This document shows, piece after piece, positions 53,915-64,000 of a stretch of 64,000 nt of DNA (the stretch's first letter is position 1; each line of letters starts with the position of its first letter). Under the pieces are notes generated by a model that saw only the letters and a list, made by a program, of their open reading frames with translations, had not been told where the DNA came from and searched no databases. This DNA is from Methylopila sp. M107 (GTDB lineage: Bacteria > Pseudomonadota > Alphaproteobacteria > Rhizobiales > Methylopilaceae), in the NCBI RefSeq assembly GCF_000384475.1, contig NZ_ARWB01000001.1:1902176-1966175 (forward strand), written 5' to 3'. A program made the translations under genes and the position numbers.

Positions 53915-54229
53915 TTAGGCGAACTGGTCGAGCTTCCCGTAATGCTCGGCGAGCAGATAGTAGAAGGTGAGGCGCGACTTGGTGCGGTCGGCCTTCATGG
54001 CCGCGCAGGTCGCCTCGATGGACGCGTCGAGATCGTCGCCCGACAGGCCGAGCTTCTTCTTGAGGAAGTTCTCGCGAACGCGCTCGCGCTCCTTCGGGTC
54101 GGAACAGGCGACGTATTGCGTGTCGGCCTTGCTCAGCACGAGGCGATAGGTCTTGGCGAGCCCGGCGACGGCGGCTTCGTTGACGGGTCCCTTGGCGAAT
54201 TTCTTCACGTCCGCGAGATGATCGGCCAT
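53915..54229 (-). CDS. DUF2853 family protein
   Basis: Small soluble helical protein of 104 residues. The family pattern is clear: MADHLADVKKF at the start, VARLAKTYRLVLSKADTQYV-like central sequence (here VAGLAKTYRLVLSKADTQ), SDPKERERVRENFLKKKLGL, and TFYYLLAEHYGKLDQFA at the end. GGGGAAG precedes the ATG. Function unknown. Confidence 0.9.
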   Translation of the reverse strand: MADHLADVKKFAKGPVNEAAVAGLAKTYRLVLSKADTQYVACSDPKERERVRENFLKKKLGLSGDDLDASIEATCAAMKADRTKSRLTFYYLLAEHYGKLDQFA

Positions 54230-54391
54230 CTGGCTTCCCCTTGAGCGGGGGTCCGTCTCGCGGAGGCCCCGACGTTTCCGTGGCGCGGTCCGTTCATCGG
54301 CGCCGCTTGCCGCGCGAATCTATGCCGCTCCGCTGCAACTTCACAAGCGCCCGGAGCGCTGCGATCGCGCGTCATTCACAGCCGATACGTG

Positions 54392-54916
54392 TCATCCGAC
54401 ATAGTCGCGCACGAGCTTGGCGCCGGGCGCAAGCAGCACATAGGCCCAGAGGAGCGCGGAACTGAGATTGGCGATCTGGAACAGCCAGAACGGCATCTGG
54501 AACATGCCGGCGACAAACGGCACGAAGGAGCGGATCGGGCTGATGAAGCGCCCGCCGAACACCGCCGCCATGCCCCATTTCTGAACGATGCCCTGCGTGC
54601 GCTCGATGAGCTGGGGCTTCGCCTTCACGGCCTTCCACTCCATCACCCTGTCCTTGAGGTGGAAGCCGAGCCAGTAGGACGCCCAGTCGCCCAGAAACCC
54701 GCCGAGCGCGACGCCGGCGAAGATCGGCCAGAACGCGATGTTGCTCGCCCCGATCAGCGCCCCGACGCCGACGAACAGCGGCGTCGACGGCACCGCGAGC
54801 GATAGCCCGACGATCGACTCGAGGAACGCCAGCACGAACACGATGACGGGCGCCCACGCCTCGTGCTCGCGCACGAATTCGAGGAAGGGCGGGATGATGT
54901 CGGAGAGGAAGGACAT
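54392..54916 (-). CDS. DedA family membrane protein
   Basis: Inner-membrane protein of 174 residues from ATG 54916. The longer frame to 55015 adds a polar stretch and is less likely. Family features are GVALGGFLGDWASYWLGFH near residue 65 and GRFISPIRSFVPFVAGMFQM near 125. DedA/VTT proteins contribute to polyprenyl-phosphate recycling and membrane homeostasis. It has no operon partners here. Confidence 0.92.
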   Translation of the reverse strand: MSFLSDIIPPFLEFVREHEAWAPVIVFVLAFLESIVGLSLAVPSTPLFVGVGALIGASNIAFWPIFAGVALGGFLGDWASYWLGFHLKDRVMEWKAVKAKPQLIERTQGIVQKWGMAAVFGGRFISPIRSFVPFVAGMFQMPFWLFQIANLSSALLWAYVLLAPGAKLVRDYVG

Positions 54917-55071
54917 GGGGCGTTCCGGAGCGGGTTCCGGCTCCTCCGCCGCCGCTTGATTCGACGCAAGCGAAGTTGTCGTGATGGCGCCGATTTTGAA
55001 GGATTGGCGTCGCAATTCAGCGTACGATAACGAAACGCATTCCAGCAGGCTCGCATTGCGGTGCGTCGAGA

Positions 55072-55854
55072 ATGGGAACTCTTCATATCGCTCCGACCGA
55101 CTCGGCGGGCGGGTCGTTGCGCAAAGCGGTCCGTGACGCGGGACGAGACGACGAAGTGCTGGCGTTTCGCGACAGTCTGAACTGCGGACCGATCGACTCC
55201 GACGATCCCGCCTCGCGTGCGATGTGGTGGGCTCCGTCTTACGATGCGGCCGAGACCGAGCGGGTGCTGCGGCAATTCTGGGATCGCGTGACGACGACGA
55301 CCGATCGCCTGGTCGTCTGGTTTGGGCGTCATCATGCCGGCGAGCTGGCGTTCTTCCACGCGCTGGCTGAGCGTCTGGGCCGCCGACCTTACGAGATCGT
55401 CGACGTCACAGGACTGGAACTGCCGTTCGTCCGGCGGGATGGCACGCCCGCGCTCAGCTATCCGAAGCAATCCGTGGGAACAATCTCGGATGCTGACCTG
55501 CGGCGGCTGCTAGGCAGCGAGCGCCCCATCGGCGCCGATGAGGCGAGGCAATATGCGGATCGTTGGCGGCAGCTGAAGCAAGAGAATGCGTATTTTCGCG
55601 TGGTCGAAGCGACCGGACTCTCGTCCGCTCCGATCGATTATTTTGACCGACTGATCCTTGAGCAGGCGACAGTCGTTTGGAACCGGTCCATTTCGGTTAT
55701 CTCCGATACGATCGGCTACAATTCGGAACCATACGTGCAAACTGGCGACGTCATGTTGCTGACGCGGATCGTAGCTTTGGTCGAGCAGGGAAAACTGCTC
55801 GCGGACGGGGATCCCCGAGATATGCTGGCTTGTCGTATTCGACTACCGGTCTGA
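55072..55854 (+). CDS. DUF1835/DUF3658 domain protein
   Basis: Soluble protein of 260 residues. The N-terminal DUF1835 domain has TLHIAPTDSAGGSLRKAV, DEVLAFRDSLNCGPI, and later RLVVWFGRHHAGELAFFHAL; the C-terminal part (about 140-260) is DUF3658-like with ADRWRQLKQENAYFRVV and a winged-helix-like end. Function unknown. It is the only rightward gene between leftward neighbours, and its codon use is less GC-rich (TAT, TTT, ATT, AAT codons are frequent). This suggests it arrived by transfer. Confidence 0.82.
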   Translation: MGTLHIAPTDSAGGSLRKAVRDAGRDDEVLAFRDSLNCGPIDSDDPASRAMWWAPSYDAAETERVLRQFWDRVTTTTDRLVVWFGRHHAGELAFFHALAERLGRRPYEIVDVTGLELPFVRRDGTPALSYPKQSVGTISDADLRRLLGSERPIGADEARQYADRWRQLKQENAYFRVVEATGLSSAPIDYFDRLILEQATVVWNRSISVISDTIGYNSEPYVQTGDVMLLTRIVALVEQGKLLADGDPRDMLACRIRLPV

Positions 55855-55892
55855 ACGAGACTTGATCTCGATCCTGGATCGTTGGGCAAATG

Positions 55893-55925
55893 AAAAAAGG
55901 GCCGGCGCCAGGCGCCGACCCTTTC
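55893..55925 (-). terminator. Intrinsic terminator of ilvC
   Basis: On the minus strand AAAGGGTCGGCGCC pairs with GGCGCCGGCCCTTT around a very short loop, followed by six T residues. It lies 20 bp past the ilvC stop. Confidence 0.93.
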
Positions 55926-55944
55926 GAACTAGTAGTCCGAACGC

Positions 55945-57650
<1,706 letters not shown>

Positions 57651-57660
57651 TTTCGTCCGT

Positions 57661-57675
57661 ACCGTACGTTACGGT
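57661..57675. promoter_or_regulatory. Candidate TetR operator
   Basis: ACCGTA-CGT-TACGGT is a perfect 6-bp dyad immediately upstream of the TetR gene start, of the size bound by TetR dimers. The flanking CGTACCGT bases extend partial symmetry. Confidence 0.6.
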
Positions 57676-57751
57676 TCGGTCGTATGGCGCATGTGGGGAG
57701 CGGTTGCAAGGGTGGAATGGGCTTGGAACTTGAAGGCGGGTTTCCCCGCCA

Positions 57752-57829
57752 CGTCATGCCCGGACTTGATCCGGGCATCCATCCACTTCGCTCAAGGGAT
57801 GGATTGCCGGGTCAAGCCCGGCAATGACG
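57752..57829. repeat. Palindromic repeat family B (after ilvN)
   Basis: CGTCATGCCCGGACTTGATCC with an inverted right end GGTCAAGCCCGGCAATGACG and inner TCCATC/GATGGA arms. Same subtype as 12001-12078. Confidence 0.8.
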
Positions 57830-57857
57830 GCTGCGCAGCGACAACGCCTTCGGAGCC

Positions 57858-58409
57858 CTACCCGTCCATGCCTTCCGGCCCGCGCGCGATCGCGGCGACG
57901 CCGGTGCGGGCGACCTCGACGAGGCCGAGCGGGGTCATCAGAAGGATGAACTGGTCGAGCTTGTCCGGCTTGCCGGTGATCTCGAACACGAAGCTCTCGA
58001 TGGTCGCGTCGATCACCCGCGCGCGGAAAGCGTCCGCAAGGCTGAGCGCCTCGGTGCGGTTTTCGCCCTTGCCCCGCACCTTGACGAGCAGCAGCTCGCG
58101 CTCGAGCGCGCGGCCCGTGAGCGTCAGGTCGACGACCGAATGCACGGGCACCAGCCGGTCGAGCTGGGTCTTGATCTGGTCGATGACGTCGGCCGGTCCG
58201 GTCGTCACCACCGTGATGCGCGACAGGTTGGTCTCGTGGCTGACTTCGGAGACCGTCAGGCTGTCGATGTTGTAGCCGCGGCCCGAGAACAGACCGATGA
58301 CGCGCGCGAGAACGCCCGGCTCGTTGTCGACCAAGATCGCGAGCGTGTGCCGCGCGGTCGCGTCGTGGTGCTCTTCCATGAAGTAGGCGGAGCCGGTGGG
58401 TTGGCGCAT
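57858..58409 (-). CDS. ilvN: Acetolactate synthase regulatory (small) subunit
   Basis: Regulatory subunit of 183 residues that confers valine feedback inhibition on IlvB. ATG 58409 follows GGAAAG; longer frames are rejected. The ACT domain begins HTLAILVDNEPGVLARVIGLFSGRGYNI (residues 20-47) and the second ACT-like half contains ELLLVKVRG and AFRARVIDAT. It lies 205 bp after ilvB, separated by short palindromes. Confidence 0.95.
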   Translation of the reverse strand: MRQPTGSAYFMEEHHDATARHTLAILVDNEPGVLARVIGLFSGRGYNIDSLTVSEVSHETNLSRITVVTTGPADVIDQIKTQLDRLVPVHSVVDLTLTGRALERELLLVKVRGKGENRTEALSLADAFRARVIDATIESFVFEITGKPDKLDQFILLMTPLGLVEVARTGVAAIARGPEGMDG

Positions 58410-58507
58410 GGGAACTTTCCAGATGGATGGCGTCATCCCGGCGGCAAGCCAGGACGCTTGAAATCTGAAGCCGGGAAGCCCCCTCACCCGCTCGGCTTCG
58501 CCTCACG

Positions 58508-58575
58508 ACCTCTCCCCGCCGGGGAGAGGTGAAGAACGGCGCCGCTTGTCACCTCTCCCCGGTGGGGAGAGGTCG
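58508..58575. repeat. Short palindromes (family C) between ilvB and ilvN
   Basis: Two adjacent hairpins: CCTCTCCCC-GCC-GGGGAGAGG and CCTCTCCCC-GGT-GGGGAGAGG. The arms match 27685-27714. They probably form mRNA hairpins between the two coding regions. Confidence 0.7.
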
Positions 58576-58614
58576 GCCCGCAGGGCCGGGTGAGGGGGCG
58601 GACGGCCGGACGAA

Positions 58615-60402
<1,788 letters not shown>

Positions 60403-60484
60403 GTGGGCGGTTCCTTTCGCCTTATGCGACCTTGGATCCTTTGGGACCCTCTTCGCCCTGCGCCTTACCCCGACGCCGAGCAAC

Positions 60485-60510
60485 AAAAAAGGGCCCCGCG
60501 GGGACCCTTT
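60485..60510 (-). terminator. ilvB attenuator terminator
   Basis: On the minus strand AAAGGGTCCCC-GC-GGGGCCCTTT (one bulged T) is followed by a T run. It lies between the leader peptide and ilvB, about 80 bp before the ilvB start. Transcription of ilvB must read through it. Confidence 0.85.
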
Positions 60511-60516
60511 GGACTA

Positions 60517-60568
60517 GGCGTCATCGTATGAGCGCGAACCTTATGCGGTCCGCACCTGCGATGACGCC
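60517..60568 (-). promoter_or_regulatory. ilvB leader hairpin (pause/antiterminator candidate)
   Basis: GGCGTCATCG (60568-60559, inside the leader peptide) pairs perfectly over 10 bp with CGATGACGCC (60526-60517), just before the terminator. Also GCGGACC within the leader peptide is partly complementary to the terminator 5' arm. Ribosome position would decide which forms. Confidence 0.55.
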
Positions 60569-60594
60569 GATCGTACGAGAATGCTGCGCGACAC
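60541..60594 (-). CDS. ilvB leader peptide (branched-chain attenuation)
   Basis: A 17-residue frame starting at GTG 60594 with AAGGAG (60606-60601) six bases upstream, ending at TAA 60541. The sequence MSRSILVRSASSQVRTA has consecutive isoleucine, leucine and valine codons (ATT CTC GTA), exactly the amino acids made by the pathway. This is the expected design of an ilv attenuator. Confidence 0.82.
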   Translation of the reverse strand: MSRSILVRSASSQVRTA

Positions 60595-60621
60595 GGGCCG
60601 CTCCTTCGAGAATTCGCGCGG

Positions 60622-60650
60622 AACCTACGCGCGGCGCGCAATGGCGTCAA
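60622..60650 (-). promoter_or_regulatory. Sigma-70 promoter of ilvB leader
   Basis: TTGACG (60650-60645), a 17-base spacer, and TAGGTT (60627-60622) on the minus strand. The leader ribosome site follows about 16 bases downstream of the -10 box. Confidence 0.6.
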
Positions 60651-60670
60651 GACCGGGCGACCGACCCACT

Positions 60671-62167
60671 TTAGTCCAGAAACACGGTCTCGAAGGCGGG
60701 CTGCCCGTCGATCGTCGGCCGCCACAGCGGGATGGTCTCCGCGTCGCCGGTCGAGCTAGAGAACCGCCAGCAGTTGCGGCCTGCGGCCTTGGCGGCGTAG
60801 AGCGCCTCGTCGGCCAGCAGCATCAGCCGCTGCGCGTCGCCTTCGCTGTCGGGAGACAGCACGCCGCCGAGCGTAATGCTCGGGTGGAACGCGACCCCAT
60901 CGATCTCGCAGCGCTGGTTGACGTTCTCCACCAGCCGCTTCGCGAGCTTCATGGCGTCGTCGACCGTCGAAAGCGGCGCCACCACCGCGAACTCGTCGCC
61001 GCCGATCCGGGCCACGACGTCGGTCGCGCGGACCGAGTTCCGCAATCTGGCCGCGACCTCGATGAGCAGCGCGTCGCCGCGCTGGTGCCCAAAGCCGTCA
61101 TTGACGGATTTGAAGTGGTCGAGGTCGATCAGAAACAGCCCGAACCGCTTGTTCCTGGCGTGCGCCGAGGCGGTCGCGGCCTGCAGAACGTCCTGGAAAC
61201 GCGTGCGATTGACGAGCTTGGTCAGCCCGTCATGCATGGCGCGATAGGCGAACACCCGCTGCAGCCGTTTCTGGTCGTGCACATAGGCCGCCACTAGCAC
61301 GCTCGGCCCCGCGAGCATCGCAAGGGCGAGGTAACGCAGGATCTCGGCCTCGACCGGATCGGCGGCGTTGAAGAAGGCGGGCCACCAGCCTTCGGACACG
61401 CAGGCGAGCAGCGCCGCCGAAAAGCAGAGCGCCGCGAGCCAGGTCGCGAACAGCCCCAGTCTCAGCGCGAACCAGAGCATCGCGACAGAGGCCGCGAGCG
61501 CGACTTCCGGCTGGCTGCCGCTGACGGAAGCGAGCACGAGGGCGCCGACCAGACAGGCCGCCGCGGGCCCCTCCCAGAGAGCCGGCTTCGGCTCGTCGGC
61601 GTCGAACTCATCCGCAAGCGACGCGTCCCGGCGGGCGCGCGTCAGGACGACGCCGAGCAGCAGCGTCGTGCCGGTCCAGGCCGCCGCCCAGTGCGTCAGC
61701 AGCTCCGACAGCGCTGCGGCGTCGCCGAACCGCGCCATGGCCCCGACCGCGGCGGCCGCGGCGGCGCCGGCGGCGGCCGCCATCGCGACCGCGGCCGCGA
61801 CCCGCACCTCCGAGGCGATGAAGCCTCGCGCCCGAAGGCGCAGGAACATCGTCGTCACGCAGGCGATGACGGTGAGGTTCTCGACGAGCTTCACGGCGAG
61901 CACCGACCCGTCGTCGCCAAGGCAGGAGGCCAGGACGATATGCACGGCGCCGAGCCGAAGCGCGTCGATCGACGACAGCCCGACACCGCGGCGGATAAGG
62001 ACGCCGGCGACGAGCGGCGCCGCGAGGTTGAGAAGCGGCTGGCCCGCGGCGCCCTCCCCCATCATCCGGGTGGCGGCGAGTCCTATGGCGTAGCAGATCA
62101 TGAGCGCCGCTTCCGGCGGCAGGACCAACGCACGAAGGCGCGCCCAAACAGAGCGAACTGCGGTCAT
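60671..62167 (-). CDS. Diguanylate cyclase with membrane sensor domain
   Basis: Protein of 498 residues that makes the second messenger c-di-GMP. The N-terminal 310 residues contain about eight hydrophobic helices resembling MASE1-type sensors. The catalytic domain (about 325-480) has IDLDHFKSVNDGFGHQRGD and the active GGDEF motif in ARIGGDEFAVVAP. An RATD inhibitory (I) site lies exactly five residues before it, so product inhibition is expected. No EAL domain is present. It stands alone upstream of the ilvB region. Confidence 0.93.
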   Translation of the reverse strand: MTAVRSVWARLRALVLPPEAALMICYAIGLAATRMMGEGAAGQPLLNLAAPLVAGVLIRRGVGLSSIDALRLGAVHIVLASCLGDDGSVLAVKLVENLTVIACVTTMFLRLRARGFIASEVRVAAAVAMAAAAGAAAAAAVGAMARFGDAAALSELLTHWAAAWTGTTLLLGVVLTRARRDASLADEFDADEPKPALWEGPAAACLVGALVLASVSGSQPEVALAASVAMLWFALRLGLFATWLAALCFSAALLACVSEGWWPAFFNAADPVEAEILRYLALAMLAGPSVLVAAYVHDQKRLQRVFAYRAMHDGLTKLVNRTRFQDVLQAATASAHARNKRFGLFLIDLDHFKSVNDGFGHQRGDALLIEVAARLRNSVRATDVVARIGGDEFAVVAPLSTVDDAMKLAKRLVENVNQRCEIDGVAFHPSITLGGVLSPDSEGDAQRLMLLADEALYAAKAAGRNCWRFSSSTGDAETIPLWRPTIDGQPAFETVFLD

Positions 62168-62399
62168 TTCGCATCCAGGCGGGAGATGAAGTTCCCCGTG
62201 ATCGAGCTTGTATCCCAGTACGCTCTAAGCCTGCGTTTGCGCGCGGGCCTCAATTTTACGGAAATTCTAAGTAGATGATCCGGTGACGGCCTCGTGAGCG
62301 TTAAGCCACGTAACCGCGGGCGGCTAACGCGCGTAGTGTCGACAGGAACCCGCGGTCTGCGCAGGTACCGCCTCGTCTTTTTCCGCACGAAAGCCCTTC

Positions 62400-63425
62400 A
62401 TGGCCCTGCTTCACGACCGGACCGGCCGCTTCTCCCCGCTGCTGGCCTTGACCCTCGTCGGGCTCTGCCTGCCGGCGGCTTGGCTGCTGATGCGCGCGCT
62501 GAACGGCGATTTCGCCGGCGCGGCGTCCGCCGGGCCCGGCCTGCCTCCGGGTTTCGGCGACGCGCCGGGGATCGGCGGGCCCGGCGGCGGGAGTTCGTCG
62601 CCCTTCGGCTCCGGCGCCGCGCCGACGTTTGGGGGGCCAGATCGCGGCCCGGGCTCGGACAGCGCGCGGCCGATCTACGCCGCCATCCACTTTTCCGGCG
62701 ACTGGGCGATCCGCTTCCTGCTGCTGTCTCTGATGATCACGCCGTTCCGAAAGGTCTGGCACTGGCCGCGTCTGGTCCTGACGCGCAGGCGCGTCGGGCT
62801 CGCGGCGCTCGCCTACGCGGCCGGACATTTCCTGCTTTATGCGCTCGACCAAGAGTTCGTGGTCTCGAAGATCGCGAGCGAGATCGCGCTTCGGATCTAT
62901 CTCGCGATCGGGCTCGTCGGACTGATCGGCCTGATCGCTCTCGGCGCGACCTCGTGGGACGGCGCTGTGAAGCGGATGGGCGCGCAGAACTGGAACCGGC
63001 TGCACAGCTCCGCCTACCTGATCGCAGGCCTCGCGACGCTGCACTTCTTCATGCAGTCCAAGCTCGACGTCACCGAGCCGACGCTGATGTGGGGCCTGTT
63101 CGGCTGGGCGATGGGCTGGCGATGGCTGCAGCGCAGCGGCGATCGCGCGGTGAGCCTCCTTTGGCTGCTCGGACTTGCGGTAGCGGCGGCGCTGTTCACG
63201 GCGCTGTCGGAGGCGCTCTGGTACGGGCTCGCGACCGGCGTCGACCCGCTGCGCGTGCTGAAGGCGAATTTCACGATCGTGCTGGGGCTGCGGCCCTGCT
63301 GGCAGGTGCTGATCTTCGGACTGATCGCCGCCGCGTCTAGCCTGATCGGGGCGAGTCGGCGGGGGCCTGAGCGGCAGCGCGCTGGACGCGACTCCCGGCT
63401 GGCGCCGGGCGGCGCATCGTCCTAA
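62400..63425 (+). CDS. Ferric reductase-like haem membrane protein (MsrQ-like)
   Basis: Membrane protein of 341 residues in the ferric-reductase-like superfamily. Segments resemble MsrQ: SGDWAIRFLLLSLMITPFRK, RRVGLAALAYAAGHFLLYAL and NWNRLHSSAYLIAGLATLHFF, with His residues in positions to bind haem. A Gly/Pro/Ser-rich loop of about 50 residues (38-90) between helices 1 and 2 is unusual. The partner MsrP (periplasmic methionine sulphoxide reductase) is not adjacent, so the electron acceptor is unclear. Confidence 0.78.
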   Translation: MALLHDRTGRFSPLLALTLVGLCLPAAWLLMRALNGDFAGAASAGPGLPPGFGDAPGIGGPGGGSSSPFGSGAAPTFGGPDRGPGSDSARPIYAAIHFSGDWAIRFLLLSLMITPFRKVWHWPRLVLTRRRVGLAALAYAAGHFLLYALDQEFVVSKIASEIALRIYLAIGLVGLIGLIALGATSWDGAVKRMGAQNWNRLHSSAYLIAGLATLHFFMQSKLDVTEPTLMWGLFGWAMGWRWLQRSGDRAVSLLWLLGLAVAAALFTALSEALWYGLATGVDPLRVLKANFTIVLGLRPCWQVLIFGLIAAASSLIGASRRGPERQRAGRDSRLAPGGASS

Positions 63426-63464
63426 AACGATCGCCTTGCAACTTTCGTTTCAGGACGCCTCGCC

Positions 63465-64000
63465 GTGCTCGCCGATCTTTCGCCCGCAGACCTCGACGCC
63501 TTCATCGCCGCCGCCCGCGCCGACTTCGACGCGTTCAAGGCGCGCGGCCTCAAGCTCGACATGACGCGCGGCAAACCGTCGCCTGAACAGCTCGACTTCT
63601 CCGAGGGCATGCTGGCGCTGCCCGGCAATCGCGACCACACCACCGAGGCCGGCGAGGACGCCCGCAACTATGGCGGCCTGCAGGGCATTCTGGAGGTGCG
63701 GAAGCTGTTCGCCGGCCCGCTCGGCGTCGGTGCCGAAAACGTCGTGGTTGGCGGCAACGCAAGCCTCGCCATGATGCATGACGTCATCGTCTGGGCGCTG
63801 CTGAAAGGCGTGCCGGGCTCGGAGCGGCCGTGGAGCAAGGAGAGCGAGATCGCGTTCCTGTGCCCCGCCCCCGGCTACGATCGCCACTTCGCGATTCTCG
63901 AGGAATACGGGATCAAGATGATCCCCGTGCGCCTCACCGGCGAGGGTCCCGATATGGACGAGGTCGAGCGCCTCGTGCGCGACCCGGCCGTGAAGGGCAT
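63465..64000 (+). CDS. Aspartate aminotransferase, class Ic family (3' end outside window)
   Basis: Partial coding region starting at GTG 63465 and open to the window end (about 178 residues). The N-terminal family sequence MTRGKPSPEQLDFSEGML near residue 30 and DARNYGGLQGILEVRKLF then PAPGYDRHFAIL are typical of the PLP-dependent aminotransferase group that includes the corynebacterial aspartate aminotransferase (PF12897-like). The lysine that binds PLP is beyond the edge. No ribosome site is obvious; 39 bp separate it from the MsrQ-like gene. Confidence 0.85.
   Translation, partial: MLADLSPADLDAFIAAARADFDAFKARGLKLDMTRGKPSPEQLDFSEGMLALPGNRDHTTEAGEDARNYGGLQGILEVRKLFAGPLGVGAENVVVGGNASLAMMHDVIVWALLKGVPGSERPWSKESEIAFLCPAPGYDRHFAILEEYGIKMIPVRLTGEGPDMDEVERLVRDPAVKG

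Overview
The window is high-GC chromosomal DNA. Gene content (fused urease gamma/beta subunit, Urt urea transporter, IlvB/IlvN, DUF2853, Tct transporter) and abundant intergenic palindromes point to an alphaproteobacterium of the order Hyphomicrobiales. I cannot name the genus. No phage, plasmid, transposase or CRISPR locus is visible. Most genes are ordinary chromosomal ones, but the control regions and the urease accessory genes are unusual.

Bases 1-14266 form a nitrogen-scavenging region. Leftward lie an ABC permease (cut by the window edge) and its binding protein, of the family usually labelled urea-carboxylase-associated. Their leader holds a clear guanidine-I (ykkC) riboswitch, so guanidine is the likelier substrate. 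Rightward lie urtABCDE (urea ABC transporter) and ureD-ureAB-ureC-ureE-ureF-ureG (nickel urease and maturation factors). Divergent -24/-12 (sigma-54) promoters sit between the two arms, one directed at the riboswitch and one at urtA. This suggests nitrogen-limitation control plus ligand gating: guanidine in, urea in, urea to ammonia. The region is littered with two families of palindromic repeats. Copies lie inside the ureD and ureF reading frames and add long low-complexity segments to both proteins.

Bases 14457-17735 encode (leftward) a subtilisin-like secreted protease, an ECF sigma factor and a membrane anti-sigma factor. The anti-sigma's outer domain resembles the protease prodomain. Bases 18160-22736 hold a 53-residue small membrane protein, a complete polar amino acid ABC importer and a small membrane protein. 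Bases 22893-28799 hold a YhaN/YhaO-type DNA-repair ATPase/nuclease pair, a thioesterase and an Rrf2 regulator. Bases 28812-37906 hold a cytochrome P450, tRNA-Pro(CGG), DUF883 and CsbD stress proteins, a large hybrid histidine kinase, an EF-hand protein, tRNA-Lys(CTT) and a tctCBA tripartite tricarboxylate transporter (continuing to 38997).

Bases 39275-44872 hold a transglutaminase-like protein, a DUF3829-like protein, a KefB-type antiporter and an acyl carrier protein/ketosynthase pair. Branched-chain amino acid synthesis is spread over leuA (44915-46465), ilvC (55945-56964), ilvN and ilvB (57858-60402). leuA and ilvB each have a recognisable leader peptide and attenuator. Bases 46796-52765 are a leftward, translationally coupled GtrB-methyltransferase-GtrA-glycosyltransferase-glycosyltransferase-NUDIX operon with a tandem duplication. 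The remainder holds pdxY, DUF2853, DedA, DUF1835, a TetR regulator with a dyad operator, a diguanylate cyclase, an MsrQ-like haem membrane protein and the start of an aspartate aminotransferase.
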